From NCBI GenBank assembly GCA_022497155.1, contig MU385715.1, positions 744,001-808,000 on the forward strand: a stretch of 64,000 bases of DNA. Reading direction: 5' to 3'. Made by a program: the position numbers and the translations under genes. The DNA comes from Whalleya microplaca. Taxonomy: Eukaryota > Ascomycota > Sordariomycetes > Xylariales > Xylariaceae. This document shows positions 12,265 to 25,200 of this stretch, piece by piece. Below the pieces are notes generated by a model. It saw nothing but the letters and a program-made list of their open reading frames with translations, made no database searches and was not told the origin of the DNA. Each line of letters starts with the position of its first letter. Position 1 is the first letter of the stretch.

Positions 12265-13632
12265 ATGGTTTTCGCCATTGGACTAGTGCCCTTTGTGGCC
12301 GCTATAGCCCTCTGGGGTAAAGCAGCACAATCGCTCGATATGGCGTATTGTGCAAGCATTAATACCGCCTCGACCTCCGCTAGTAAGTTTCTCTGCTGCT
12401 TTCTTCGGCCGTGGCTCTGGTAGCGAGCGCTCTAGCTAACGCTGTTGAAGATTCTAGTATATACCAATCCAACGGACTTTGCCAGGGTTTCTGCGTAAGC
12501 GACTTCGCGTTTTCCGTCCTTCAGGACTCGGACTGTTGGTGCACCAACTACGTACCGGCTTCTTCGAGCCAGGTTGATACCGGCAAATGCGACACCCAAT
12601 GTCCTGGTTATCCTTCGGATACGTGCGGAGGTGATGGCCTTTATGGGTACATCAAGCTGGAGAAGTCTGCCCAGGGTACGAAGGGTGGCAGTACTTCTAC
12701 CACGTCGAGTCTGGTAAGTGTTCCATGTTCCAGTTCTACTCAAGAAGCCAGTACCTCTTCGAATTATATCGTCTGGGTTCTTTCTCTTGCCCCTTCCCCC
12801 CATCTCCCCGTCTCGGGGACCGCTCCGTGCTCCCACTACGTTTGGAGGAGCATTTCCATTTAACTCGATCGAAACGTCAGGCTCCAATTACTGAGACTGT
12901 ACATAACACGGTCACCATTGCTCCAACGTTTGCTTCGACTACCACTTCTCGTGTATGCACTACTAACCCTAGTTTTGGCTTGCTTCTCTTTGGTGTTCTC
13001 CTAGACTTAAGAAAGCCGTACTGACGTTCAATTGAAAGGAATCTACGGACACCACGTCTAAGGAAACCACGGTAGCGACCACACCAAGCGTATCTGTAGC
13101 TACAGTCACTGCTGGTGGTGGTCAGGTCAGTCTCCAGACAGTCACCGTCCTGCCTACAACCACTAGTGCCGCTGCTAGTGCCGAATCCGATGCTAGTTCC
13201 ACTGGGATGACGGCGAGTCATTCCGGGCTCTCGACGGGCGCGGCCGTTGGCGTTGCAGTTGGTGTGTTGGGGGCCGTCATAATAGTGGCGCTCATCGCAA
13301 TTATGTACTGGATTCGCCGCAGGAGAAGCAACCAGGAGGCAGGCATGCTCTCTAACCAGGGGAGTCAGCGAGGAAGCTCCTCCGGTATGATGGGTACGCC
13401 CACAACAGCGATGGCTTCGGTCTGGGATGGAGAAAATGGATCAACAGGCCGGAGGAACAGTCGACTTATGCCGCACGACCCTCGTATGGACCCGTACGCA
13501 ACCAACATCTACAGTCGCTTCGACCACAACAAAAGCCGCGAGAGTATCAATACGCTCCAAGATAACCACGATTACTCGCGGAAAGTTCTCAGAACCACGA
13601 ATCCAGACCCACCGGATCAAGATCAACACTAA
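12265..13632 (+). CDS. WSC-domain cell-wall-sensor-like membrane protein
   Basis: Four coding exons: 12265-12382, 12451-12713, 12881-12952 and 13039-13632, giving 348 aa. The donors are GTAAGT, GTAAGT and GTATGC, and all junctions keep frame. An N-terminal hydrophobic segment (residues 1 to about 22) acts as signal peptide. The WSC carbohydrate-binding domain (about 26-105) has the family pattern YQSNGLCQGFC, DCWCTNYVP and CPGYPSDTCGGDGLYGY with eight or so cysteines. A Ser/Thr-rich stalk follows, then a transmembrane helix (about 218-242, ending IMYWIRRRR) and a cytoplasmic tail of about 100 aa. Wsc-type proteins sense wall stress and signal through Rho1/PKC. This protein has the right layout for that role, but many fungal WSC proteins are uncharacterised paralogues. 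A long pyrimidine-rich leader precedes it. Confidence 0.92.
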
Positions 13633-15066
13633 GCAAGATTGAATTTTCCTGGCGGAAGGGTGAGAAACCGTCTTGGAAACGGTTATGACGACGTACACGA
13701 TTTTCTCGGCCGGATTCTGCCATTGGGTCATTGCATTGCATTTTCGAGATACCAGGAAGGCGTTTTTAGGAGACCGAGATTCCAGGACAGAAGTTAGTCT
13801 TTTTCACGCACACATGAGCATGGCATAACCGTCGTACGGTGTCCCCGAGGGTCACAGGGCACGGTCCGTCACCTTCGATTCTTCTCGCACACGCTTCCTC
13901 CCCGAACCCGAATCTTGAGTCTCTACATCGAAAGGAAGTTCGTTTTTACGGTGGTAGTGATCATTAAATGAATGATCGGCATGTATGAAAAGCAGGCGTG
14001 ATAATTAGAATTGGATTTCCTTCGTAGCCTCGATATCGGCAGCGATAGGGCACTTGAGTTTACGGTATTGGTAGATATGGAGGATCGATTTCGATGACGG
14101 ACAGAGCGGCACATCGGCACATGAAACTAGGCGCCTCGGACACGGCAATTACACGTACATACAGGATTAAGGGTTAATAAACATTCACCGATGTGGTCAG
14201 AAAGGTGATTTCAAAGGCTACATTAGAATCGGTGCCTGGATATCTTGGAGAGTGGACAAAACAGAATTCGTTGATGCTCTTCATATTTTTTTTATTTTTA
14301 CGTGTCGTGCTGGTGATGTTGTAAGAGCCCGTGTCGATCATTCATCGTCAGGCACAGCTACCTAATCAGGGAATTATACTACGGCAATTAAACTGATTGA
14401 GTGTCTATAAAATTCGCAGGTGTCAACCGAGGAACGCGAAATTTCAAAATTTTATACTTGTGCAGGGAACAGGGGATTGTTGGCTTATTACTCTCTGTAC
14501 TTTGTGGACTGCGGCGTTTGTTAAGATGAGGATGATCAGACTATTCGCAGCCACTGGCATCATTATGCGTAGCTTACTCACAGATAAGAGCCGGCCGGTG
14601 GTCTCGGATGTGCCATCAATCTTACATATACACGTATATAATTCGAGCAGCAGAACGAACAACGGTCTTTTTCTTCTTCATCTTATTCCCCCTTACTAGC
14701 CACACCTTAATTCTAGTGAAGATTCCAGCCCCTGAACCGCCTTGGCGTTGGGCACGCAGACCTATGGATCGAGGGCTTGGGAGCTCTCTGCACAATTTAA
14801 TATTAATCTTGCCCGCGTGGCTTGCTTTAGCCTGGACGGACGTCTAAGAACCCGAGGATGCGAGACTGGTGGGTTGCAGCTAGGTAGTAATTGATTGATT
14901 GATTTGATTGATTGAGCTGGGACGGGCTGGACGGTTCACGCCACCATGCCTTATCTCTAGTTTAGTTGCCTACTTAAATCGACCTCTCTCCTGGGACCTG
15001 CAGCGCTTCATCTCGGACAGCTGCCGTAGCTCCCTAGGCTATAGTAGCCGTAGCTGCGAACTATAG

Positions 15067-15090
15067 TACATACATACATACATACATACA
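15067..15090 (+). repeat. ATAC tetranucleotide microsatellite
   Basis: Six perfect tandem copies of the tetramer, in intergenic DNA. Confidence 0.9.
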
Positions 15091-15205
15091 CTAGCAGCCA
15101 CACAAAATTTTTCATAACATGAGAGGGCCACGAGCGAGCGGGTGGGTTCGTGGGCTAGTCAGTTACCCGGCAGCCCGGCCGCCGGCGCTGTGTGTTCACC
15201 CAACT

Positions 15206-15236
<31 letters not shown>
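15206..15236 (+). repeat. ACAG tetranucleotide microsatellite
   Basis: Seven or so tandem copies of the tetramer, the last ones imperfect, in intergenic DNA. Confidence 0.9.
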
Positions 15237-15237
<1 letters not shown>

Positions 15238-15548
15238 CAGATAGATCCGACGACGGAGGGCCACGGGTTCCTGGAACTCCGAAGGCGGGCCGACCCCGAG
15301 GAATCCGCCTAACCTGTTCGTAGCCTACATACTTATACAGTGTGTGTGTACTAGACCTGAACTAACCGAGTTACTTACAACTTAGACTAATAAGATCGAG
15401 CGATCTCGTCTGTTTTACTAGCGTACGTTGGTTAAAATTGCGGCTGACGTGGGCGTCTAAACCGGGCCTCCTGGGTCGCCTATAAGAAGTCCTGACGCTG
15501 CGCTGCTCCCCTGAACTAGCCGCGCCTGATGACGACGACGACGTTGGC

Positions 15549-15550
<2 letters not shown>

Positions 15551-15579
<29 letters not shown>
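15551..15579 (+). repeat. 29-nt homopolymer T run
   Basis: An uninterrupted run of 29 T residues. It could be the poly-A end of a minus-strand retroposed sequence, but nothing recognisable adjoins it. Its exact length is liable to sequencing error. Confidence 0.85.
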
Positions 15580-17973
15580 CGTGACGACCGCTGTGGGTGG
15601 TGGGTTTGTCGCGTGGTGTCAGGTGTAGTAGGTACGTGGATGTAGGATCCTGCTGGATGAAAAGGAAGACGGTACATAGACGCGGTGGCGAGGGCGTTTG
15701 TAGGGTTGATGAGTTTTGTGCCATTGATCATTGGACTACATATCTACGCATACCCGGCGTATGGTAATTATTCGCGCGTCTATTAACTTCGTCGTAACCT
15801 AGTATTGTGCTTGCCCTGAGGGGCCGTCTCCCGAGGGTAGGGTAAGGTGCTGCTGACTTTAGTAAGCGCCGGCATCCGGCATGGAAATATCTACGATCTT
15901 TCATGTCGACCGTCGATATTTCCTGGGACTATTGAGGCTGCTGATTCATCGACCATTGGGGGCCTGACTGGCAAGATGAGAGGTTGTTGGTAACATTTAC
16001 CTCCCTTTACACGGCTTGGCTTGGTTTTGTTACATGATTGACCACGACTACGAGGATGGTCGCAGATTTTTGCTTTGACTTTATTATGTATTGCGTCGGG
16101 TTTCCTATGGTCATGTGTTGTCTTCGTGTGCCAATTTCGCATATCATCACCAATGTTCTCCTTTTCTCTGTACCACCTTCCTTGCGATTCGATGATCTAC
16201 CTATCAATTACCTACACTTATACATCGCTGTCCGAGCTGCTATATCCGTGGTCTGCCCGCAGGACATATGGTTGAACAGTCGTCCCATTACCTTCCCTTC
16301 AGCTACCATCACCTCACCTCACTATCTCCGCCCTGTTGACGTGGCGTCGGGGGGGGCGTAGATGGGCTCCAGCCGCAACGGTACTCAATAATCGATTGGG
16401 GCCTGACTATCTAACTAACCTAGCAATGTGCGTACGTAGTATTCCGTGATAGCCTATCTGTAATCTTAGCTCGCAGGCATGACGCCTCTGTTTCAGCGAC
16501 ACGCACAGCTGGCATTTGAGTCCCGGCGCTAGGGCGCGAGGGGTGAGAGTGAGCACGCCATAGGTATTGCAGTAGGTGCCAGGGAGGGGTTGTGAGGCTT
16601 TTCATTATTATTTTCTCATTCAGATATCCTGTGGTTGATTCATTGACAATAAGCCACTATCAACAGCCCTCGCTAGCCACCGCATTGACCAGAAGGTGCT
16701 TATTAAGGCACTGCCGCCGGGTGCAGTGCCTGGTATTGTGTCTCTGTGCCACTGTTGAATACAGGTATTGCCTCTAGTAGGAGGCGCAGCGATTTATTGG
16801 AGTGAACCGGTTGGAGAATCTCGTTGTTAATTTTAGTTGAGTGAGACTTCGGAATTTACAGATGAATAGTTAGAGAAGAACATCGCGACTAAGTGATATC
16901 TTAAGCAGCTAACTGTACTGTATATTCAAGCCGTTGACTTACTCAATGCTAGACTTGCTGCTTTTGAGTTACTCTTGTGAAGTTTTGATTATCTGGTACC
17001 TTGAATATGTTTTAAGTCACTGTCGCTTATGAGCTGGGCAAATATATATTGACATACTAAGAGAGTGAGCAACGGCGACCGATAGTATACGTATATCTAC
17101 ATACTATGTAGTTTATGGCTGTAGAAGAAAGCTAAGGAATAAACGGGGAGGTAAACTTTATAGGACTTTCGTACTTTAAGGCATGAATGAGTATATTCCC
17201 GAGACTATATGCTGCCTATGATAATTGGACTACAACAAGTATGGCTATTCGCTCAAGATTGATTAGACTAGATCCATGACACGTACCTCTATGTTCATAG
17301 ATAGGTTGACGTTTATCATGCAACTACGACTCATGACTATTGGTCTATTACGTAGACATCACTTAACTAACATAAGCAATACATATTTCGTACCATAGAG
17401 GAACTGATACCTAGTTACAGACCGACGAGGTTGTTAACCTCACTCAGCTGTTATGATTTCTGGGCTAAGGCGCAACGACTAGGCAGGTATTGGAATGTTG
17501 TAAGTCGTGCAAAGTAAGCAGCGCTTGAGACATGATGCTATCGCCAGCGGGAAGGACACAATGACATTGAAAGACATCGTGGTATGTGCTATGGAATGAG
17601 GAATTATTACGTATACATGTGGATATTAAAAATAAGTTAACTGGGGATCCATGCGTGTATAGGGGCGTATTGCTGTCTTATCTGCATATATATGCAGCTT
17701 ATGGGAGAACCGAATGCAACTATGCAAACGCGACTTCTAGCTCAGCCTCAACTTGTCAAATTCATTGCCTAAATAGGTAAGAAGAGGACCCTGCGGGACC
17801 CCACCACGGTTGTCGCAATGTTTTAGAGTGTTTGAGGCCTGTAATTTCCAAACCCAATCCATCGATCACCTGCACACCTTTCACACTTTGTGATACCGCA
17901 CGCTCTATCACACACCCTCCATGTACACACACCATTGGGGCTGAGCTCGCCTTTTCTTTGTCCTGCCTTCATC

Positions 17974-17986
17974 TCATCAATCAATC

Positions 17987-18020
<34 letters not shown>
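17974..18020 (+). repeat. AATC tetranucleotide microsatellite
   Basis: About eleven tandem copies with one interruption (a CATTC variant), upstream of the DUF300 gene. Confidence 0.9.
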
Positions 18021-18619
18021 CTCATAATCCGTACATACTTGCATACACACATCTCACTCAATACCGACCAAGTTAGGCAGTCCACACGTCATCTTTTTTC
18101 CTTCGCAATATACCCTCGATCGCCTCAGCCACCGTCTGTACGATACGACGCGACCGATAGATACCCGACACATCCCTCGTTGCATCCCTTTTTCTTTTTA
18201 CTGCCATTTGTCGCATCACCCGCGGGTCGGATACGACGATCCCCTTACTGCTAATTTCACCAAAAGCATCACCTTCTGATTCCTAGTTTTGCGCCTCTGT
18301 CGCTCGAAATTCTTACGTTACGTGACGCCGACCGTCGACTCCAGCAACCGGAGAAGCCGCACCGGACCCCGAACCGAGCATATCGCCATCAAAGGGACTC
18401 GATAGACTGGAACTGGATATACTTTCGTTGGTAGACACTAGCGGGAGACTGACAGCCAAGCTCGACATAGGGGTGCGGCTGTCTAGCCTTCCCGGCACGC
18501 CAATACCCTGCCCAAGCCAGCCAAGGCCTGCCAGAGCCAGCAGCCACCCGCGAGGCTGCAAGCCCTAAAACCGCCTGGCTCCGAATGACCTCGTCCGAGC
18601 GCGAGTTGAAGCCGGCGCG

Positions 18620-20563
18620 ATGAATTTAACATGTAATTCCACGTTGGAGGAGATGAGAAGTACGTACTGAGATAAGCTTTCTATCATACGCCGTTCCTGC
18701 GTTCCTGCATATCTAGTTTCATGGCGCCAAGATGCCGCTCTCGCCTTTACTCTGCTTTGCTCTGCTTTGCTACGCTGTGCCGTGCCGTGCTGACGCTGCC
18801 TTTCGCTGTCCACCAATAGTTGGGTCCGAGCAAAAGATAGTTGGAGACTTGGACTTCCACCACCTGGCCCTGATCATTGCCGGTGCATGCGCGGTAATCG
18901 CCTATGTCTCGAGCTTCTACTTGATGTGGAGGCATGCCACCAACTACACCAAGCCTGGAGAACAGAGGCAGTATGTCCGAGTCCAGCCTCGTTGGTCTTA
19001 TCGAAAAAATCCACTGACTGTCTGCCCAGTATAATCCGCATCTTGTTCATGGTACCGGTATATGCCACTTCGGCCTTCTTATCTTTATATTACTACTGGC
19101 ATGCCGTCTACTTCCAAGTTATCAGCGACTGCTACGAGGCTTTCGCTATCGCTTCCTTCTTTGCACTTCTGTGTCATTACGTCGCGCCCGACTTGCACGA
19201 CCAGAAGGAATACTTTCGACATATGCGTCCCATACAACCGTGGGTATGGCCGCTGGATTGGTTTGCGAAGTGTTGCGGTGGGGAAAGAGGACCCTGGAGG
19301 ACCCCCCAGAGCGGATTGACCTGGTTCAATATAATATGGATCGGTATCTACCATTACTGCTTCATACGAGTCGCCATGACAATTACTGCCGTCGTGACAC
19401 AGTATTTCGAACGATACTGTGAAAGCTCTAATAACCCCGTCTTTGCTCACGTCTGGGTAACGTCTCTTCCCCATCCTCACGTAATGGAACATGTACTGAC
19501 CCAATTATAGGTTCTTGTAATTGTAAGTTTAGCTGTAACCATCGCTATGTACTGCGTCATCCAGTTCTATGTACAGCTGAAGGAGCCGTTAAAAGAGCAT
19601 CACCCTTTTCTCAAGGTCCTTGCTATTAAGCTCGTCATCTTTTTGTCTTTTTGGCAGACGACCGCTATTTCCCTCGGCACATCTACCTTTCACATTGTAA
19701 ATCCTAGTGCCGTCCTTGCATACCCGGACATAAAAGTCGGGATCCCTAGCCTGCTGCTCTGCCTTGAAATGGCGCTTTTCTCCCTCTTACATCTGTGGGC
19801 CTTCCCCTATTCGCCATACGTCGAAGGCGCTAAGACGAGTTTCTACCCCGTTCCCGACCCTTCAATGGGGATTCCGCCTCGCGAGAACGAGCACATCCCT
19901 AAGAGTGGTGGTTTTATGGGGTTGAAAGCCTTTGGCGACGCTGCTAATCTGTGGGATGTCATCAAAGCCTTTGGTCGTGGCATGCGGTGGTTGTTTGTGG
20001 GAGTTAAGCACCGCCACAACGACACCAGCTACCAGACCAAGACCGAGGACATAGACACAAGTTATCCTATGAAACCGTATGGGGCTGATCAAGTCGGGAG
20101 GAAGAGCTCAGACCCCCTACCGATCGCAAGCCAATTTCGGCGAAGCGCGATCGGAGTTGCAAAGTCACCAAACGACCGTGCGACGGAGGAAGCGGCTGGT
20201 CTGATCGCACACGCACAGTCGAACCCTAGTGATTCGCCAGCGCGACAACCCAGCCCGTATCTCAACCCGAGGCGGTCTCAATATTACGACGGGCCGAGTG
20301 TGACGGGGGGCTACATGCCCTACGACGACGGTGGGGGCGACATAGGATCTGCGAGCCCAAGGCATGAATATGATCCCAACGAGAGATACTATAGGCAACG
20401 CGGGAGCACGGCGGGCTGGAGCGAGAGGCCTGCTATCGCACAACCGGGCTCGAGGACTTCGACGCAAGTCCGCGTCGGCAATGCCCTATGGGGCGATGGC
20501 CGGAACCCGACACCAGCCGGCCACCCACAAGCTGGCGGAAGAGCATGGCCGTTGCAGGAGTGA
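18620..20563 (+). CDS. DUF300 / TMEM184-OSTalpha family multi-pass membrane protein
   Basis: Four coding exons: 18620-18659, 18820-18970, 19030-19456 and 19511-20563, giving 556 aa. The tiny first exon encodes MNLTCNSTLEEMR, the usual extracellular N-terminus of the family with two N-glycosylation sites. It ends at a GTACGT donor. Exon 2 starts after CCAATAG and carries the first helix (FHHLALIIAG). Family hallmarks follow: YTKPGEQRHIIRILFMVPVY across the 59-nt second intron, then SDCYEAFAIASFFALLCHY, IIWIGIYHYCFIRVAMT and LSFWQTTAI, about seven helices in all. The C-terminal 220 residues are cytoplasmic and low-complexity. The family includes human TMEM184 and OST-alpha; fungal members are linked to vacuolar or plasma-membrane function, but the substrate here is unknown. 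A second acceptor 21 nt downstream (exon start 18841) would delete seven residues. Confidence 0.93.
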
Positions 20564-21471
20564 CGGACGGAAGGAAGGAAGGGCGGAAGGAGGATAGATA
20601 ATGTGGTGTGCATAGGTGTGCATAATTGATTTTCGGGGGAGGTTCTTTTCGGGCTGGCATCCGGTATCCGGTTTTTGGGATGGCGTTTTCAGGGATAAAA
20701 ACATCATTTCTTGCATCGTAAAGGGGGTTTTGTTGGTTTCTTCTTTTTGAGAGCTAGCTACAGTAGCTGCTACACACATATTAGGCGAGGCGTTCTACCG
20801 GCCGGCATCTAGAATCCCGGAACTACTACTACATAAGATTTGATTGATGATGATGTTGTACTATCTACTACTACCTACCTTACCTACCTACATACCTACT
20901 GTTCGGCTCGATAAATGTTACCTACTAACCTGGAGTTGTTTTGTAATATTATGTGCAGTGTTATTCAGTTATTTGTCGGCAACTTCGGTCATACATATAT
21001 ATATACAGACAGCCGCCGCCTCGGAGGTGGCGGGGCAAAATATATAAATAAGTAAATTATATGATGACCAAAAAACACCATGATGTATTCATTCATTTGT
21101 CGAGAATAGAACTCTACTGCTTCATCTAGCTATCTGCCTCTGCTGTTTGCTACCGCCACTACTACTTTTCTCATTCCGCTGTGCTAACTGTCTGGGAAAA
21201 AAATCCTCGTCTACCTAATAATCGTACATTCATTCATATTATAGCGACAGATGCTAGCAGCAGCCACAGATCTATACGCCCGTCCGTGTCCATGCCCATG
21301 GGGGGGAAATTCCGTAGAAAGAAAGCCGTCATTAATTAGTTACTTTTTCGCCTGCGCCGTGCCATGCCTGGGAGATAGATAGACGAGAGAGATGTGAACG
21401 TGAACGTGGTATACCCGTACGGCCGAAAGCAAAAGACGCCCCGCTACCTATGCGCCATGACTTCTTCTCTA

Positions 21472-21500
21472 ATGTGTGTGTGTGCGTGTGTGTGTGTGGT
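21472..21500 (+). repeat. GT dinucleotide microsatellite
   Basis: About thirteen TG units, broken once by a C. Confidence 0.85.
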
Positions 21501-21827
21501 GCAGTGTCTCGATCGATGATGGTTTACATTTAGGTCCTCTCTCTATGTAGACACGTCCGTGGACCAATTATTCTAGTAGTGTCTGTGCCTGTCTATGCCT
21601 GGACGCCCCTGAAGTCGCAAAGGAGAGGCGGAAAAAGGGGGTATGGGGTATCATTGAAGCTCGAAAACGAAGATGAGGAACCGTGACACGCACGCGTGGG
21701 ATATCATGCTGCTGCTGCGTATTGTAATTCTCTCCTTTCTTTCTGGTATCTCTTTTGAAAAACAAAATTCGGAGCAACGAGTAGTAAAAAATTTGAGGAG
21801 AGCGGGGAATAAAAATACTGAATTAAT

Positions 21828-21849
21828 GCTTGCTTGCTTGCTTGCTTGA
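21828..21849 (+). repeat. GCTT tetranucleotide microsatellite
   Basis: Five consecutive tetramers near the 3' flank of THO2. Confidence 0.85.
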
Positions 21850-22299
21850 TTGACTCGTGGATCCCGACGTGATTGATTATCCCCTTTCCCTCCAACACCA
21901 AGAGAAAGAGAGCGGTTGTTCTGTAATTCTAGTACGTGGTCGAGAACCCCTGAGTAGTTTCCTCCCCCGTCCTGATTATTTCATTCGCCTTGTGAGTGAA
22001 AACGCTGCAAAGACGAACGACGGACTGCCTGACTGCCTGCAAAAAACGAATGCTTCCTTGCTTTTCGGCTCTGCTCTGTTTTACTTTTCTCTCTTTCTCG
22101 GTTTGTCTGTCCCGCTTGTCTCCCTCCCCCCAAACTGAGCCCGGTTCCATAATACACATTTGTCGGAAAATAGAAGAAAAAACAAGTGAATCTCATCGCG
22201 ATATAATCTCACACACATCACATCGATCGTGACAGACAGAGTAAGTAAGGTAAGGGTCTAAGGACCCTGACCCCGGCCCGACGAAGGGTCATCCCGGCC

Positions 22300-25200
22300 C
22301 TAGCGTCGCTGTCTCTTCTCGATCGGGCCGCCTCCGCCTCCTCCGCTTCCGAACTCCTCGCTGCGGCGCTTGCGCCCTCGGTCCTCGCCTCCGCGCGTTT
22401 CCCGGCGGATATCTCCTCCCCGCGGCCCGCCGCCGCCCATGCCGCTGCCACCTCGACCACCACCTCCCCCGCTACGTCCGTAGTCGTCGTGTCTACCGCT
22501 ACCTCCATCGCCCCGATGACGGGACTCTCGCAGGCCGCCATCACGCCCGTTGCTCATCAGGTCACCCCTGCCACCGGCATTAGCTTGTTCCCGGCCGGGC
22601 CGGCGCGGTGGCTCCATCTCGCCGCCGTCTCGCGGATGGCCCATGACTCCGGCGCCGGACTTGCGCTCTCGGTATTCGCGGTGCTCCTTCGATCTCAGTT
22701 CCCTATCGCCTGGGCTGCGTTCTCTACTACTACGTCGCGAAGCCCGCGAAGATCGGTCACCGTTGCCGTGGTCTCTTCGTCCCCGCTCGTGGTCATTCCT
22801 TCCGGGACGTTCGCCGCCGTTGCGCTCGTTGAGCAACATTGCGTCTTGGTGCTCCTGGACGGGTGTGGTAGATATAGGCGAGGCGCCGGTGAGGACCTGA
22901 GCGTCAGAACCAGCTAGATTGCTTCGTGAACCTCTGGAACGAACGGGAGGGTTGCCTCCCTGTAGAATCGTGTTGATGCCTGAGAATTGTCTTCGGCCAC
23001 CAGTCCTGGCACGATCATTAGCGGCTGCAGGGCCTGTGGGTGCAGACATGGGGTTGTTAGTATCAGGCACGGGCGCCATGGAATTGTTTCCAGGCTGGCG
23101 GTGCATAGGCGGCCGTTCTGACGTCTGCAAAGGAGGAAGAGAGGGGCGGCCTCCTGGGTGGGAAGGTCCAGTAGGCGAAGAGGAAATATGGCCCATTCGA
23201 TCAGGATGCACAGAGGCTGGAGGTGGTACAGGAGCCGAGTATGAAGATTGCTGAGATGGAGCCGCGGGACCTAGGCCACTAGGGTTCAAATGTCTCAATC
23301 TCTCTGGATGAATCCCCGCTACTGGGGGACTAGCCGCCGCTGGGGAGCTCATGGGCACACTGCCATGGTTATTGTATTGTCCTCCGGGCTGACCTCGACG
23401 TGGTCTGGACGATGCAGGACCAGTGGGAGGATGATGCCTATCCGGTGACGGAGGTCGATGGGGCTCATTTATCGGGAACCTTGGGTCTGCTCGATTTAAA
23501 GGAGCATTAGCTGCATTACGACCGCGTCCGCGTGGTCCCTCGGGTGCGTTAGTCATATCGCCCATTGAAGGGATTAGACGACCGTATTCTGGATCCTGTT
23601 GATTCAACCGCCCATGATCTGATTCGCCTCGGGATCCCGGAGGCGGGCCTTGGAAGGCGACTGGCTCGCGCGACCTGTCTACCATTGGACGATCAACGTC
23701 GGGATCCATCATTCTACCTCCTCTAGGCCCAACGGACGGCACAGGTTCATTCCGGTACTCTCGCGGTGCATGATGTTCCGCGCGATGAGATCGACCAGAT
23801 CGATCGTCGCGAGACGAATCACCGAGTCGAGAATCAGGACGCTCGCTTCGTCGAGGAGACGGTGGCCGAGGTCCATTGCGGTCTCGGCTATCCTCTCTGC
23901 TTTGGCGACTGACGGGCCTTGCGTCGCCAACGAAAGGGTTACGTGCCGGGTTTACCATACTGGAACGTTCATCAGGACGATCCGCGTTGATAAGTCTAGC
24001 ACGCTCGGGGTTCACGGTCGGGCCCTGTGGTTCTGCTTGGGGAAGTGGCGGTGCCATGGGCTTTGAGGCAACAGGGCTATCATGCTGAAGTCTGTTGGTA
24101 TCGGGTCCCCGACTGGGGCCAGCAGGCTGTAAGGTACGCTCTCGCGGATCGCGTTCCGGTACGTTCGGTTCAACTCGCCGAGTAGAGTCTGATCGGTGCG
24201 ATGGCCGATCCCTCTCAGATCTTGGTGGTATGCTCTCTGGAACCCGGCGGTCATTGATTGGCGGCTGTTCTCGTCCTCGGACTGGGCGAGGTTCTTCGGC
24301 AGCTCTGAACGTTCTTGGCTCTCTTGGGTCTCGCAGTTCTCTTGGATCACGCGGGTCCCTCGACTCCCTCGTACCTCTGGGCTCTCTGACTTCTCTAGGA
24401 TCTCTATGTTCACGGGGGTGCGTGGACGTTGTTATCTGGCCAAACTTGTCGTGGGTGAAGTGTGCCGGGAAAGGAACTTCAGGCCTACTAGGGAGACTAT
24501 GCACATTTCCACCTAGTGTAGGAGCTAATGTAGATGGCCGGGATGATTCTGATCGCGAGCCAGACATCGGAACCGACGCAGGTGGTGCTGATTTCGGTGT
24601 CGAGGATCGACTCGGGATTGACTTCAATTCTGGCCTTTGCGGTGTGTGCGTGGGCCTTTGGCTAGCATCTCCGCGCGGTGCAGGCCGGGGTGGTTCAGCA
24701 TCCTTTCTACCGGGCTGAGTGCTTGCTGGTTGCGTTTTCACGTCCTTGACTTCGCCATCTTCCTCCTCGGCATTGGCTTTGACTCGGGTGGATGTACTGT
24801 GGGATTGTGAGATATGATTTCAAATATCCTAACTTTTGGGAACCCAACTCACCTTGTGGATGGTGGCTTGAACTCAGGTGCATTTGGCCGCAGACCCGAG
24901 GGCTGGCTGGCTTTCCCAGTCTCTGCCGTTTTCTTGTCATCGGCGCCATCTCCGCTCTAGAGTTCAATTAGCACGTTCTTAAGTTCTCAAGTCATCCAGA
25001 TTATAGCTTACAGTATTGGATCGGAAAGCCTGAACCATGACCCATTGATGTGAGTACTTCTTAAGGGCGGAAATTGCGGTATTGGCCGTGACCGAAAGAT
25101 CGACCCTGTGACTCTGTCCATCTCCACTGTCATTTTTCGAAGCAGCCTCACGCTCTGCAATTTTCCCAAGAGACCCTAGGAACTGACGGCCCATGAAGTC

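Larger units (their letters stand above)
13633..18619. other. 5-kb gene-poor region rich in microsatellites
   Basis: I see no supportable gene. The region contains a GATT array (about 14889-14915), an ATAC array (15067-15090), an ACAG array (15206-15236), a 29-nt T run (15551-15579) and an AATC array (17974-18020). The stretch from about 16800 to 17650 is AT-rich. From about 17850 the sequence turns C-rich and probably belongs to the promoter and leader of the DUF300 gene. Confidence 0.5.
20564..22299. other. convergent 3' intergenic region
   Basis: Lies between the stops of the DUF300 gene (plus) and THO2 (minus). No gene is visible. It holds a GT-rich microsatellite (21472-21500), a GCTT array (21828-21849) and several ATAT and CTAC stretches. 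The rest looks like ordinary 3' flank. Confidence 0.6.

Noticed and set aside
13633..18619. Short open frames in the microsatellite-rich gap
   Set aside because: All are under about 140 codons, overlap on both strands and contain simple-repeat translations. No splice-joined protein could be assembled.
24095..24718. 207-codon plus-strand frame
   Set aside because: Antisense to the low-complexity THO2 tail; an artefact of the Arg/Pro/Gly codon bias on the other strand.
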